Positions 1-8,279 of a stretch of DNA of 64,000 nt are shown piece by piece. The notes beneath the pieces were generated by a model, which was given only the letters and a program-made list of their open reading frames with translations, did no database searches and was not told the origin of the DNA. The stretch is from Luxibacter massiliensis (GTDB taxonomy: Bacteria > Bacillota > Clostridia > Lachnospirales > Lachnospiraceae): NCBI RefSeq assembly GCF_900604355.1, contig NZ_UWOE01000001.1, forward strand, positions 2,046,001 through 2,110,000. Direction: 5' to 3'. Within the stretch, counting starts at the first letter, position 1. The number at the start of each line of letters is the position of its first letter. Both the position numbers and the translations under genes were made by a program.

Positions 1-739
1 TCATAAAAGTGGATAAAAGCGCTTCTTCAGGATCTTCTGTTGTTGCCCCGATGATTAAGACATTCCCTTTATGGGTACTTTCTGTCTCCCCCAACTTACG
101 GTAAGTTCCTTTGTCAATGAGATGGAACATTATTTCCTGCCCCTCTGGAGGAAGTCTATGTATCTCATCCAGGAACAAAATCCCCCCCTCCGCCTTATCC
201 ACAAGTCCCCTCTTCTCCTGGTCGGCACCTGTAAAGGCACCTTTCACATAACCAAAGAGCTGGGACAGCAAAAGCTGTGGGTTCTCAGCATATTCTGCAC
301 AATTAAAACTTACAAAACCACTCTTTTCACTGATAACTTTCATATGTACTGCATAAGCATACATCCGCTCTGCGAATGTGGTTTTCCCAACACCAGTCTG
401 TCCGATAAGCAGTGTATGTAACCCCCTGGGCGGATAGAGAATGGCTGCCTTCGCCTGTTTTACCTGAACCGCAAGGGGCCCCTCCTCACCGGTTATGAAA
501 GAAAAACTTTTCCCCTTCTTATCCGGCTCTGCCAGTCTCTGGGGTTCCATCCCGTGAAGGAAGTATTTCACTGGCCGCCCGGTGAGCTTAACAAGCTTGC
601 CTTCTCTGGTCAATTCGTTCAATTCTCTGCTGATGTTTGCCCTTCCTATCCCTGTCAGTCCGGATAATGCAAGGGCGTCTAACCCTTCCAGACCGCTGTT
701 CTCCGTGAGCGCTTTCAAAATCCGTTCTCTGCGATTCAT
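1..739 (-). CDS. LevR-type sigma-54-dependent activator, C-terminus outside window
   Basis: The N-terminal 246 codons of a sigma-54 enhancer-binding protein are visible. An HTH segment (residues about 1-60) precedes an AAA+ domain with Walker A GQTGVGKT (113-120) and the GAFTGA loop that contacts sigma-54. The later stretch GATTEDPEEALLSTF resembles the LevR/MtlR-like group, which normally continues into PTS-regulatory (PRD) and EIIA-like domains; these would lie off the window. The ATG at 739 follows an AGGAAGAGG ribosome site. It is the last visible gene of the PTS catabolic operon and most plausibly activates the sigma-54 promoter at 24210-24225. Family assignment is firm; the PRDs are inferred. 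Confidence 0.85.
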   Translation of the reverse strand, partial: MNRRERILKALTENSGLEGLDALALSGLTGIGRANISRELNELTREGKLVKLTGRPVKYFLHGMEPQRLAEPDKKGKSFSFITGEEGPLAVQVKQAKAAILYPPRGLHTLLIGQTGVGKTTFAERMYAYAVHMKVISEKSGFVSFNCAEYAENPQLLLSQLFGYVKGAFTGADQEKRGLVDKAEGGILFLDEIHRLPPEGQEIMFHLIDKGTYRKLGETESTHKGNVLIIGATTEDPEEALLSTFM

Positions 740-775
740 GGCATGCCTCTTCCTACATCGAATTTTTGTCCTTTT

Positions 776-781
776 ATTATA
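776..781 (-). promoter_or_regulatory. Possible -10 box for the LevR-type gene
   Basis: A TATAAT hexamer lies on the minus strand about 35 bp upstream of the regulator's ATG. No good -35 lies 17 bp upstream, so this is weak. It would let the activator be transcribed independently of the long operon. Confidence 0.3.
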
Positions 782-863
782 CTCTGTTTATTTTGACTTT
801 TTCGTTTAGTAATGTTTTTTCCAGGCATTTCCTTTCCAGTAGCTTTCTCGGTATGGCTCCTGT

Positions 864-1724
864 CTAATACAGCCCTGCCTTGCCTGCTGCATGTAATAAA
901 TCAATTTTATGGGAAACCACTTGCTTCATCCATGGCATTGCCTTTCCATAGACCTCATGAGGTTCCCTTATTTCCTGGTCTGCAAGTACATTCCTGCATC
1001 CCTCAAAGAATGCCGCTTTAATGTCGCTCGCGATATTGACCTTGGAAATCCCAATTTCTACAGATTCTTCAATTTCTTTATCAGGGTTCGCAGAACCGCC
1101 GTGCAATACAAGAGGAATATCAATCGCCTCCGCCAGCTCCCTCAGAAGGTCCAGCTTCAGCTCTGGTTTCATATCCTTTGGATAGATACCATGTGCCGTG
1201 CCGATTGCCACAGCCAGCGTATCCGTCCCAGTCTCTTTTACAAATTCCACTGCCTGCCCCGGGTCTGTGTAAATGATTTTATTATTCCCGGCCTCTGCAC
1301 CGTTTCCTGTGGAACCAATGGTTCCCAGCTCAGCCTCCACGGAAAGATTCAAAGGATGGACCAGGGCCACAACTTCTTTTACCCTCCGCACATTTTCTTC
1401 ATATGGATAGCTGGAGGCATCAATCATAACTGAAGTGAACCCATTGCGCACGGCACGCATAATTTCATCCACGGTTCCACCGTGGTCTAAGTGTAAAACT
1501 ACAGGGATATGTGTTTTCTCCGCCTCTGCAGCCACCATATGTGCAAATGAATCCCCTGCGAACTCCAGTTCTGCAGGATGGATCTGTATAATGACTGGTG
1601 AACCCTTCTCCTCGCACGACTCCATGACCCCTTTCAAAATTTCACTGCTCCCTACATTAAATGCAGGGACAGCAAAATGATTTTTCTTTGCTACACTCAA
1701 TAAATCAGACATATTCAACAACAT
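864..1724 (-). CDS. Class II ketose-bisphosphate aldolase (second copy)
   Basis: A 286-residue class II (zinc) aldolase of the fructose/tagatose-bisphosphate family, which cleaves a ketose bisphosphate into dihydroxyacetone phosphate and an aldehyde. Visible family motifs are the N-terminal AVPAFNV, the metal/catalytic LHLDHGG region (about residue 77), the EAELGTIGS loop, GTAHGIYP and VLHGGSA. The start is backed by a TAGGAGGAAA site. It is the next-to-last gene of the PTS operon and has a paralogue at 6464-7312 in the same operon. Whether it prefers fructose-1,6-, tagatose-1,6- or another ketose bisphosphate cannot be told from sequence. Confidence 0.88.
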   Translation of the reverse strand: MLLNMSDLLSVAKKNHFAVPAFNVGSSEILKGVMESCEEKGSPVIIQIHPAELEFAGDSFAHMVAAEAEKTHIPVVLHLDHGGTVDEIMRAVRNGFTSVMIDASSYPYEENVRRVKEVVALVHPLNLSVEAELGTIGSTGNGAEAGNNKIIYTDPGQAVEFVKETGTDTLAVAIGTAHGIYPKDMKPELKLDLLRELAEAIDIPLVLHGGSANPDKEIEESVEIGISKVNIASDIKAAFFEGCRNVLADQEIREPHEVYGKAMPWMKQVVSHKIDLLHAAGKAGLY

Positions 1725-1810
1725 TGTATATTTCCTCCTAATTTAATTTTCAAACATATCCTGGGGCAGTGTCTGCCTGCCAGGCATTATAGAAATTCGT
1801 GACCCCCATT

Positions 1811-2785
1811 TCACCACTCAAACAGTCTCATGTCCTCATCAGTCAGCAGCATATCAGTATCTGCCAGTGTATCTTCCATCTGGGAAAGCCTGCTTGCACT
1901 AAAAAGTGCGGCAGCGGGCAGTTTATTCGAGTGAAAATATGCCAGATTAACCGTAGAGGGACTGACATTGTATTTCTCTGCCAGTGCCTGTACTGCACGG
2001 ATATGTTTATTCGTAATATCTTTTTCAAAAAAATGTGTAAACCTTTCATCCTCCATCGCTTCTAAACTCCCTCCGGCCGCGGCTGCTTTCCTGAACAGGC
2101 CCTGGGCCTGGGAAGTAAAAGCGAAAACGGGCATTTTATTTGCCAGGTACCAGTCATAGGCTTCTTTTGTCATTTGTACTTCTGTATCATCGTGGGGCAT
2201 CAGGCGGTACTTGGCCAGCGCCCAGCACATCTGGCTTCCGGAGAATGGTGTCAGCCCATTTTCCTCAGCAAATCTGTTTGCTTCCTCTATTCTCTTATGG
2301 GTCCAGTTAGAGGCTCCTAAGGCTCTCACCTTCCCTTCTTTTACGAAAGAATCCAGTACCGGCATTATCTCTGAGACCGGTTTATGTATATCGTCTCTGT
2401 GCAGCCAGTAGATATCCACATATTCTGTCTCCAGATCCTTAAGGCTGCCCTCTAAATCTTTCCGGATCTCTTTGGCATTGACTCTGGGACTATACATATT
2501 GTCCATGGGAGGATGGGCCCCCTTTGTAGAAAGTATTATCTGTCCCCTATTCCCCCTGGACTTCATCCAGGAACCAACCATCTCCTCGCTCAGTGCCCTG
2601 CCTGCCATATACCAGGAACCATATACTCTTGCAGTATCAATGGTATCCCCCCCTCTGTACACATAGTAATCCATAAACTGATAGGATGTCATTTTATCCA
2701 GAAGCCCGCCTGCCTCACCCGGGCCATATATAACGCCGCTGGCCTTTACTTTGTTATATTTATTCTCTAATATAATGTGCTTCAA
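1811..2785 (-). CDS. Aldo/keto reductase
   Basis: A 324-residue aldo/keto reductase (TIM barrel, NADPH-dependent interconversion of aldehydes or ketones with alcohols). Supporting motifs are GGDTIDTARVYG with the catalytic Asp/Tyr region (about 45-57), LSTKGAHPP (catalytic Lys), YVDIYWLHRDD and GASNWTHKRIEE. Translation appears to start at TTG (2783-2785), because a strong AGGGGGGAAA site precedes it at good spacing and no ATG is nearby. It lies between the frameshifted zinc dehydrogenase and the second aldolase, implying a role in the same polyol or sugar pathway. Substrate unknown. Confidence 0.85.
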   Translation of the reverse strand: MKHIILENKYNKVKASGVIYGPGEAGGLLDKMTSYQFMDYYVYRGGDTIDTARVYGSWYMAGRALSEEMVGSWMKSRGNRGQIILSTKGAHPPMDNMYSPRVNAKEIRKDLEGSLKDLETEYVDIYWLHRDDIHKPVSEIMPVLDSFVKEGKVRALGASNWTHKRIEEANRFAEENGLTPFSGSQMCWALAKYRLMPHDDTEVQMTKEAYDWYLANKMPVFAFTSQAQGLFRKAAAAGGSLEAMEDERFTHFFEKDITNKHIRAVQALAEKYNVSPSTVNLAYFHSNKLPAAALFSASRLSQMEDTLADTDMLLTDEDMRLFEW

Positions 2786-2797
2786 TTTGTTTCCCCC

Positions 2798-3956
2798 CTA
2801 TCTGTCATAAAGACACACACCTTTGATATAATCCCTATCCCTCATTTTCCCCAGGGTATCCTGAAGGGTGTCCAGTGTACATGTGTGGGTAAATAGCTTT
2901 TCAAATGGATATTCCTGATACCGCTTTAGTAATTGAAATGCTTTGTCGTAAGTACCCGGCTGGTTTGCGGACATTCCCATGACCCGAAGGTGTTTCTTGC
3001 AGATCAGCGCCGCCGGATTACATGTAACTGTCTCTCCGTAATCTTCTGCATTTCCAATTTCTACCACTGTGCCCAGAGGTCTTACATAGTGCAGGGCATC
3101 CACAAATGCGGCCACCGTATTAGCACATTGGATCACAAGCCGGGGGCCTCCGCCTGCATATTCATTTAAGAGTTTCTTTCTCTCTTCCATATCGGTATAC
3201 TTTGTAAAGTCAATGATATAATCTGCAGCTCCCAGTTCTCTTGCCTTATCTAGCTTATACTGAATCCCATCTATCATTGTCACAGAATTGACTCCCATAA
3301 TTTTCAGGATCATGCCTGCCATAATCCCGATGGGCCCCGCCCCCACAATACATGCATCGGTACTTGTATTTAAGGCCTCTTCTTTCACCCCGCACTGGGT
3401 CTGCGCCAATTCTATCCCCCGCATGGCCACAGCCATGGGATCCAGTAATGCAGCCACTGATGATGGCATTTCGCGGGGCACCTTCCATACATAAGTTCCC
3501 GGAAATAAGATGCAGTACTCCCCATATCCTGCTTTAAAATGAGGGTAAATATCCGGGTTGGAGCTGTGCCATCCATCCGCCTCATGGCCCATAGGACTTA
3601 CCGGGCCTCCATAAAAAAATGAAGTATCACATACTGTACAAGTTCCTCTTCCATACGTCAGGCAGTTTTTACAGTGTCCGCATGTCAGCCAGGGATAGAC
3701 TGCCAGCCTGTCCCCCACCTTTACTTCCCCGTCATAACAAAGAATTTCTTTCTCTGCATCCTTCCCCATTTCCACGACCCTGCCCACAAATTCATGGCCC
3801 AGGGCCGTCTGATATGCAATAGGGTTGTTAAAAATATGCTGGTCTGAACCACATATGGCTGTCGCTTCTATCTTTAATCAGAATTTGTCCCTCCCCAGGT
3901 TCAGGAATTGGGTATTCTCTAATTTCCAGCTTTCTGACATCTGTCATCACAGCCAT
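2798..3956 (-). pseudogene. Zinc-dependent alcohol dehydrogenase, frameshifted near its N-terminus
   Basis: A medium-chain zinc dehydrogenase split between two frames. The N-terminus (ATG at 3956 or 3947) reads MTDVRKLEIREYPIPEPGEG and then QILIK. After about 3876 the family sequence continues in another frame as LKIEATAICGSDQHIFNN, followed by GHEFVG and the structural-zinc segment CGHCKNC. One extra A in the run ATTAAAGATA (around 3872-3877) explains the shift. The remaining frame, 2798-3787, lacks the catalytic ICGSD segment if started at its GTG. The Rossmann motif GAGPIG is intact. The gene overlaps the end of the FGGY kinase. It is a real pseudogene, a slippage-prone variant or a base-call error; the sequence alone cannot decide. 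Confidence 0.8.
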
Positions 3957-5421
3957 CAACGCTGTCTCCATCTGCTTTACCTCCTTTATACGCCGCATAC
4001 TTTGCATGGTACAGGCACCTGTCAGATTCTTTTGGGTAAAACATTTGTTCCACCCGCACCATATGGTCCGCGGCTTCCTTTATTGTGCTGTAAATCCCCA
4101 GGGCATTCATGGCAATGACTGCCGCGCCCAGCGAAGAAATCTCTGTATTTTCAAGGACTGCCACGGGTTTGCCAAACACATCCGCCCTAAGCTGCGCCCA
4201 CTTCCCCGCTTTTGCCGTGCCGCCTCCTAGGCACACTGTAGAAAACTCCCTATTCACAGACTTTTCACATATTTCCATAATTCCCCTGGCCTCAAATGTC
4301 AATGATTCAATTAATGCCCGGAAAAGTTTCCCTTTGTCTGTACCCAGTCCCAGTCCTGTAAATTTCCCCCTGTTCACCGCAAAATCAGGATAAAACATTT
4401 CACTGCCAGGCCGTGTAAAGTCAATCTCATCCCACATACTCTGATATGCCCTGGCACTAGTGCTCCCTACAATCTGTTTCATAAACCATTCTACCACGGC
4501 TCCTGATGTTGGAAACGCACCTAGACAAACGTGGGAATCCTCAACCGGGCCGCAGTATGTATGCATTGTTTTTTCCCTGACCACAATCTCAGTATCTGCC
4601 ATGCCTTTGGCTATATATCCAAGGTGGTCCCAGGTACCTGTAATATCCACAAGTGTGCTTCTGTCCCGCCCATCCAGGCCCGCGCCCACCATGCCGCAGT
4701 CACAGTCATGGGCCCCGATAACTACGGGGATACTGTCTGCAAACTTAACTTTCCCAAAAGCTTTGATTTCCCCGGCTATCGTGCCGCTCTTAGCAGTCCG
4801 TCCCAGGCTTTCCTCTGAAATCCCAATATATGCTGTCAGCTCTTTGCTCCACGACTTTTTTCTCACATCAAAGAGCATTTTCCTACTCGCCATAGTCATG
4901 TCATTATAAGGTATAAGCCCCAGCTTATGGAGTATAAACTGCTGGTTTGTATAATAGTACTTTGTTTGTCTATATATATCTGGGGCATTCTCTTTTAACC
5001 AGAGAATCTTAGCGCCAGTATCATCACTGCTTGTAAGGCCCCCTGTTATCTGCCGGTATCTTGTCTCCCCAATCTGTCCGGAAAGCTCCCGCTGCTGCTG
5101 TTTCGCCCTCCCGTCGAAGGCCAGGATCAGGTTAGTCAGAGGTCTTTTATTTTGGTCCACAGCCATAATGCTGTCGCCAAAATAAGAAAAGCTAATACCT
5201 GAAATTTTATATCCCGGAGGGATATTTTCTGCTGCCAGCCCAACCCCTTCCTGGACTGCCTCCCACATTTCAAGCGGGTCTATCTCAGCATACCCCGGCC
5301 TCGGGATCTGTGTCCTGTACCCTCTGCTTACACAATACAGGACACGGCCCCTGCCTGGCTCTATTAAATTTATATGTACCTTTGATGTGCCAAAATCAGC
5401 CACCAATATAGCCTTTTCCAT
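3919..5421 (-). CDS. FGGY-family carbohydrate kinase
   Basis: A roughly 500-residue ATP-dependent sugar kinase of the FGGY (xylulokinase/gluconokinase/glycerol kinase) superfamily. The N-terminal phosphate-binding loop is ADFGTSKVHINLIE. The central segment DITGTWDHLGYI and the C-terminal VCLGGGTAKAGKWAQLRADVFGKPV followed by SSLGAAVIAM match FGGY signatures. The ATG at 5421 is chosen because GTAGGAGAAA precedes it; a longer reading from 5454 has no ribosome site. It lies just downstream of the hydroxyacid dehydrogenase in the PTS operon. It would phosphorylate a free ketose, polyol or sugar acid before aldol cleavage. Substrate not recognisable. Confidence 0.85.
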   Translation of the reverse strand: MEKAILVADFGTSKVHINLIEPGRGRVLYCVSRGYRTQIPRPGYAEIDPLEMWEAVQEGVGLAAENIPPGYKISGISFSYFGDSIMAVDQNKRPLTNLILAFDGRAKQQQRELSGQIGETRYRQITGGLTSSDDTGAKILWLKENAPDIYRQTKYYYTNQQFILHKLGLIPYNDMTMASRKMLFDVRKKSWSKELTAYIGISEESLGRTAKSGTIAGEIKAFGKVKFADSIPVVIGAHDCDCGMVGAGLDGRDRSTLVDITGTWDHLGYIAKGMADTEIVVREKTMHTYCGPVEDSHVCLGAFPTSGAVVEWFMKQIVGSTSARAYQSMWDEIDFTRPGSEMFYPDFAVNRGKFTGLGLGTDKGKLFRALIESLTFEARGIMEICEKSVNREFSTVCLGGGTAKAGKWAQLRADVFGKPVAVLENTEISSLGAAVIAMNALGIYSTIKEAADHMVRVEQMFYPKESDRCLYHAKYAAYKGGKADGDSVDGCDDRCQKAGN

Positions 5422-5429
5422 ATTTTCTC

Positions 5430-6467
5430 CTACTGGTTCACCACTGCAGTCCACGTTCCTGTCTCTAAATATCTGTAAATATCTTTTGAGACAATCTCGT
5501 ACGCAAGGTCAAATGCGTCACAGGATAAGCCTGCAATATGGGCTGTGAGCGTCACATTATCCAATGTCATAAAAGGATGGCCCTTCTGCAGCGGCTCCTC
5601 ATAAAACACGTCCAGGGCTGCCCCCGCAATACTGCCGCTCTTCAAAGCGTCAATTAAAGCTTGTTCATCAATCAATCCTGCGCGTGCTGTATTAATTAAG
5701 AACGCTCCTTTCTTCATCTGCTGAAACTGTTCTTTTCCTATCATGCCTCTTGTCTGGTCTGTCAGGCGGAAATGTACGGAAATTACATCTGACTCCCTGC
5801 ATAGCCTATCCAGGGATACTGGCCTGCATCCCTCCGCCCGTATGTCCTCCTCTGGGAGATAAGGCTCATATACCAGTACATTTGCCTCCATGCTCTGCAT
5901 GGCCTTTGCCACCCGCCTTCCAATATTTCCATATCCAACTAACCCCACATTGTGGTTTTTTAGATTAAAGGAGAAGTCCTGGTTAGGATATTTATTTGTC
6001 CAGTTCCCCCTCCTGATAGATTCGTGGGAACGTGCAATATTCTTTGTCTCTGAAATAATCATGCCCACCGTATATTCTGATACCGGCACCGCCAGGCGTC
6101 CTGGTACATTTATGACCTTTATGCCCCGTTTTGAGCAAAAATCCAAATCTACATTTTCCACTCCGCTTCTAAGTATTATGACTGCCTCTAACTTCTTGGC
6201 TTTTTTCAGTGTCTCTGTGCTGACAGGACTTAATTGGGTAATCAACAGGTCTGCATCCTGGACTTCTTCCAGCAGCTTTGGGTTGGAAGCAACCGCATCA
6301 GGGCCTTTTGTCTCAAACAGCAAAAAAGTCTCCATAAATTGATCCTCTGTACAGTTTTCTATAAAAGGCAACACCACTGTCTTATACCCATACTTTTCCA
6401 GAAAGCTGAACTTTTCCATTTGCCCTTCCTGGTGCATATAATCTTTTAAAATAACTGCTTTTTTCAT
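5430..6467 (-). CDS. D-isomer-specific 2-hydroxyacid dehydrogenase
   Basis: A 345-residue NAD-dependent D-2-hydroxyacid dehydrogenase of the phosphoglycerate/glyoxylate reductase family. The Rossmann loop is GLVGYGNIGRRVAKAM. The catalytic Arg lies in LINTARAGLIDEQAL, a Glu in FYEEP, and a His near LTAHIAG. These are the usual Arg-Glu-His triad positions. It overlaps the upstream aldolase by ATGA, so the two are probably translationally coupled. The natural substrate is probably a hydroxyacid or keto acid in the PTS-operon pathway; this is inferred from context. Confidence 0.87.
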   Translation of the reverse strand: MKKAVILKDYMHQEGQMEKFSFLEKYGYKTVVLPFIENCTEDQFMETFLLFETKGPDAVASNPKLLEEVQDADLLITQLSPVSTETLKKAKKLEAVIILRSGVENVDLDFCSKRGIKVINVPGRLAVPVSEYTVGMIISETKNIARSHESIRRGNWTNKYPNQDFSFNLKNHNVGLVGYGNIGRRVAKAMQSMEANVLVYEPYLPEEDIRAEGCRPVSLDRLCRESDVISVHFRLTDQTRGMIGKEQFQQMKKGAFLINTARAGLIDEQALIDALKSGSIAGAALDVFYEEPLQKGHPFMTLDNVTLTAHIAGLSCDAFDLAYEIVSKDIYRYLETGTWTAVVNQ

Positions 6468-7312
6468 GATTCCTGGGCCTCCGTCTGGAATATTTTAATA
6501 TGCCTTTTAATTTCCTGTATGCCTGTCTGTGTGGCCGCCTGTATAAGGGGCACCACATTTATACCAGGTCCAGCCTCATTTGCTTTTCTTCTGACTGCAT
6601 CTGCCACTGCAATAGAGAGTCCTGTAAAAGCGTTTATCTTATTGATGCCTGACCGGATAGCCTGCCTGAAATCCTCTGTGGAAAGGCCCGAGCCTCCGTG
6701 GAGGACCAAAGGTATATCTACCAGCTTCCTGATCTCCTCTAGTCTGGGGAAATCCAATTTAGGTTCCCCTCTGTAGACTCCATGTACAGTGCCAATCCCC
6801 ACTGCCAGGGCATCCACTCCTGTAAGCCGCACAAACTCCAGGGCTAACTGAGGATCTGTATAACTGCCTTCCTGGCCGCCCTCTATTGTACCTGCGCCGC
6901 TACCAATACATCCTAATTCCCCCTCCACATCTACTCCACAGGCATGTGCGGCTTCCACGACCTTCTTAGTCAAGGCCACATTTTCCTCGAAGGGCAGTGC
7001 CGACCCGTCAATCATCACAGAAGTGCATCCCCTCCTGATGGCCAGCATACATCTCTCAAAGCTTTCTCCATGGTCAAAATGCAGGCAAACCGGCACAGAT
7101 GCCCTCTTAAGGCGCTGTGTGAGATATGGATAGAAGTTATCATAATCCGGCCCTTCAAAATCTCCCACCATAATGATAATAGGTGTATTTGTCTCCTGGG
7201 CAGCCTCTATGGCCGCCTCCGCAAATGTATGGTCTAAAACATCAAAGGCCCCTACAGCCGTATGTTTTTCTACACATCCTTTTAATATTGTCCTCAAATT
7301 TACTAATGGCAT
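6464..7312 (-). CDS. Class II ketose-bisphosphate aldolase (first copy)
   Basis: A 282-residue class II zinc aldolase paralogous to the one at 864-1724. Motifs: VGAFDVLDH near the N-terminus, LHFDHGESFE (zinc/catalytic), EGELGCIGSGAG, GTVHGVYRG and VLHGGSGLS. The start follows AGGAAGGTGGAGAA. The 3' end overlaps the next gene by ATGA. Two different class II aldolases in one operon suggest either two cleavable intermediates or a retro-aldol/epimerisation pair. Exact activity unassigned. Confidence 0.88.
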   Translation of the reverse strand: MPLVNLRTILKGCVEKHTAVGAFDVLDHTFAEAAIEAAQETNTPIIIMVGDFEGPDYDNFYPYLTQRLKRASVPVCLHFDHGESFERCMLAIRRGCTSVMIDGSALPFEENVALTKKVVEAAHACGVDVEGELGCIGSGAGTIEGGQEGSYTDPQLALEFVRLTGVDALAVGIGTVHGVYRGEPKLDFPRLEEIRKLVDIPLVLHGGSGLSTEDFRQAIRSGINKINAFTGLSIAVADAVRRKANEAGPGINVVPLIQAATQTGIQEIKRHIKIFQTEAQES

Positions 7313-7336
7313 TTCTCCACCTTCCTATGCTATGTA

Positions 7337-8257
7337 CTACTTCTCATTCAATATAACACTGACACGGTACATGCCAGGGACAGCTGCATGTTCATATGCT
7401 TCCTGCATAGTATTAAGGGTAAACCTTGGTTCTTCTATAATCCGTGACACATCGATTGTATAGTCGCTTAGAAGCTTCCCGGCGGCCATAAAGTCATTTA
7501 CATCTGCCTCGAAAGTGCCGAGGAGCTCCAGCCTTCTGTAGTGGATCATATTAGAATCCACCTTTAACTCCGGCACCGGGTAGCCTGCAGCAAAAAGAAG
7601 GATCCGCCCGTCTGTATATTTCACCATATCAAGGGCCTGCTGGTTTGCAGCCGTATTTCCCACTGCTACAATCACACAGTCGGCTCCGGTACCATCTGTC
7701 ATCTCCTTAATTTTCTCCGCCGGATCGGCCTCCCCTGGATTAACCACTTCAAATCCAAGGGATTTTGCTGTATTGATTTTCTTCTCCATCAATTCACTTA
7801 CAATAACTCTTGCACCGTATGCCCGTGCCATCTGTGCATTCAGGATACCCATGGTTCCTGCTCCAATAACAACGACTGTCTCCATTGGCTGAACCCTTAA
7901 CTTTTTAATGCCCCTCACGACAGTTGCCAATGGCTCTAAAAATGCGGCCGCAGACGGATCCATGTCTTTGTTCATTTTCACTAGGCTCCTTGCATTTCTC
8001 ACACAATAGTCAGAAAATCCAAAGCCGCCAATGTACCCATCCTCTGTCCATCTCCCCTTCAGTTTCACACAATGTGCATAATCCCCCCTGCGGCAGGATT
8101 CACATTCGCCGCATCCATCATACGCCATGGCAACCATATCCCCAATTTCCAGGCCGCTGACTTTACTTCCCTTTGCAGCGACGATGCCAGATCCCTCATG
8201 CCCATTTGCATGGGGATATCCCTGATGCTCACGGAGTCCCAGCCACTGTCCATAGTC
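7337..8257 (-). pseudogene. Zinc alcohol dehydrogenase, 3' part, cut off by the tet(O) element
   Basis: The reading frame from 8257 to 7337 encodes 306 residues of a medium-chain zinc dehydrogenase beginning DYGQWLGLREHQGYP, then GHEGSG (zinc ligand), the structural-zinc cluster CGECESCRRGDYAHC, the NAD-binding VIGAGTMG and a normal C-terminus. Its first 44 codons lie 11 kb away at 19261-19392 on the other side of the mobile element. Joining them at the shared GA gives CTTD-YGQW in frame and a 350-residue protein, the usual family length. An internal ATG (8137) would give only a protein lacking the catalytic N-terminus, so this copy should be inactive while the element is inserted. Confidence 0.92.
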
Positions 8258-8279
8258 AGTCGGTCATTTTTTGCGGACA
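8256..8279. repeat. Left attachment end: GA core plus terminal inverted repeat
   Basis: The crossover dinucleotide (TC on the plus strand, GA on the minus) is at 8256-8257, and the element arm runs inward to 8279, ending in TTTTGCGGACA. Bases below 8256 are the host dehydrogenase. This arm pairs with 19237-19258 at about 16 of 22 positions when inverted. Confidence 0.85.

Noticed and set aside
7337..8137. Stand-alone dehydrogenase starting at 8137
   Set aside because: The upstream codons to 8257 are clearly part of the same gene, and its N-terminus lies across the transposon.
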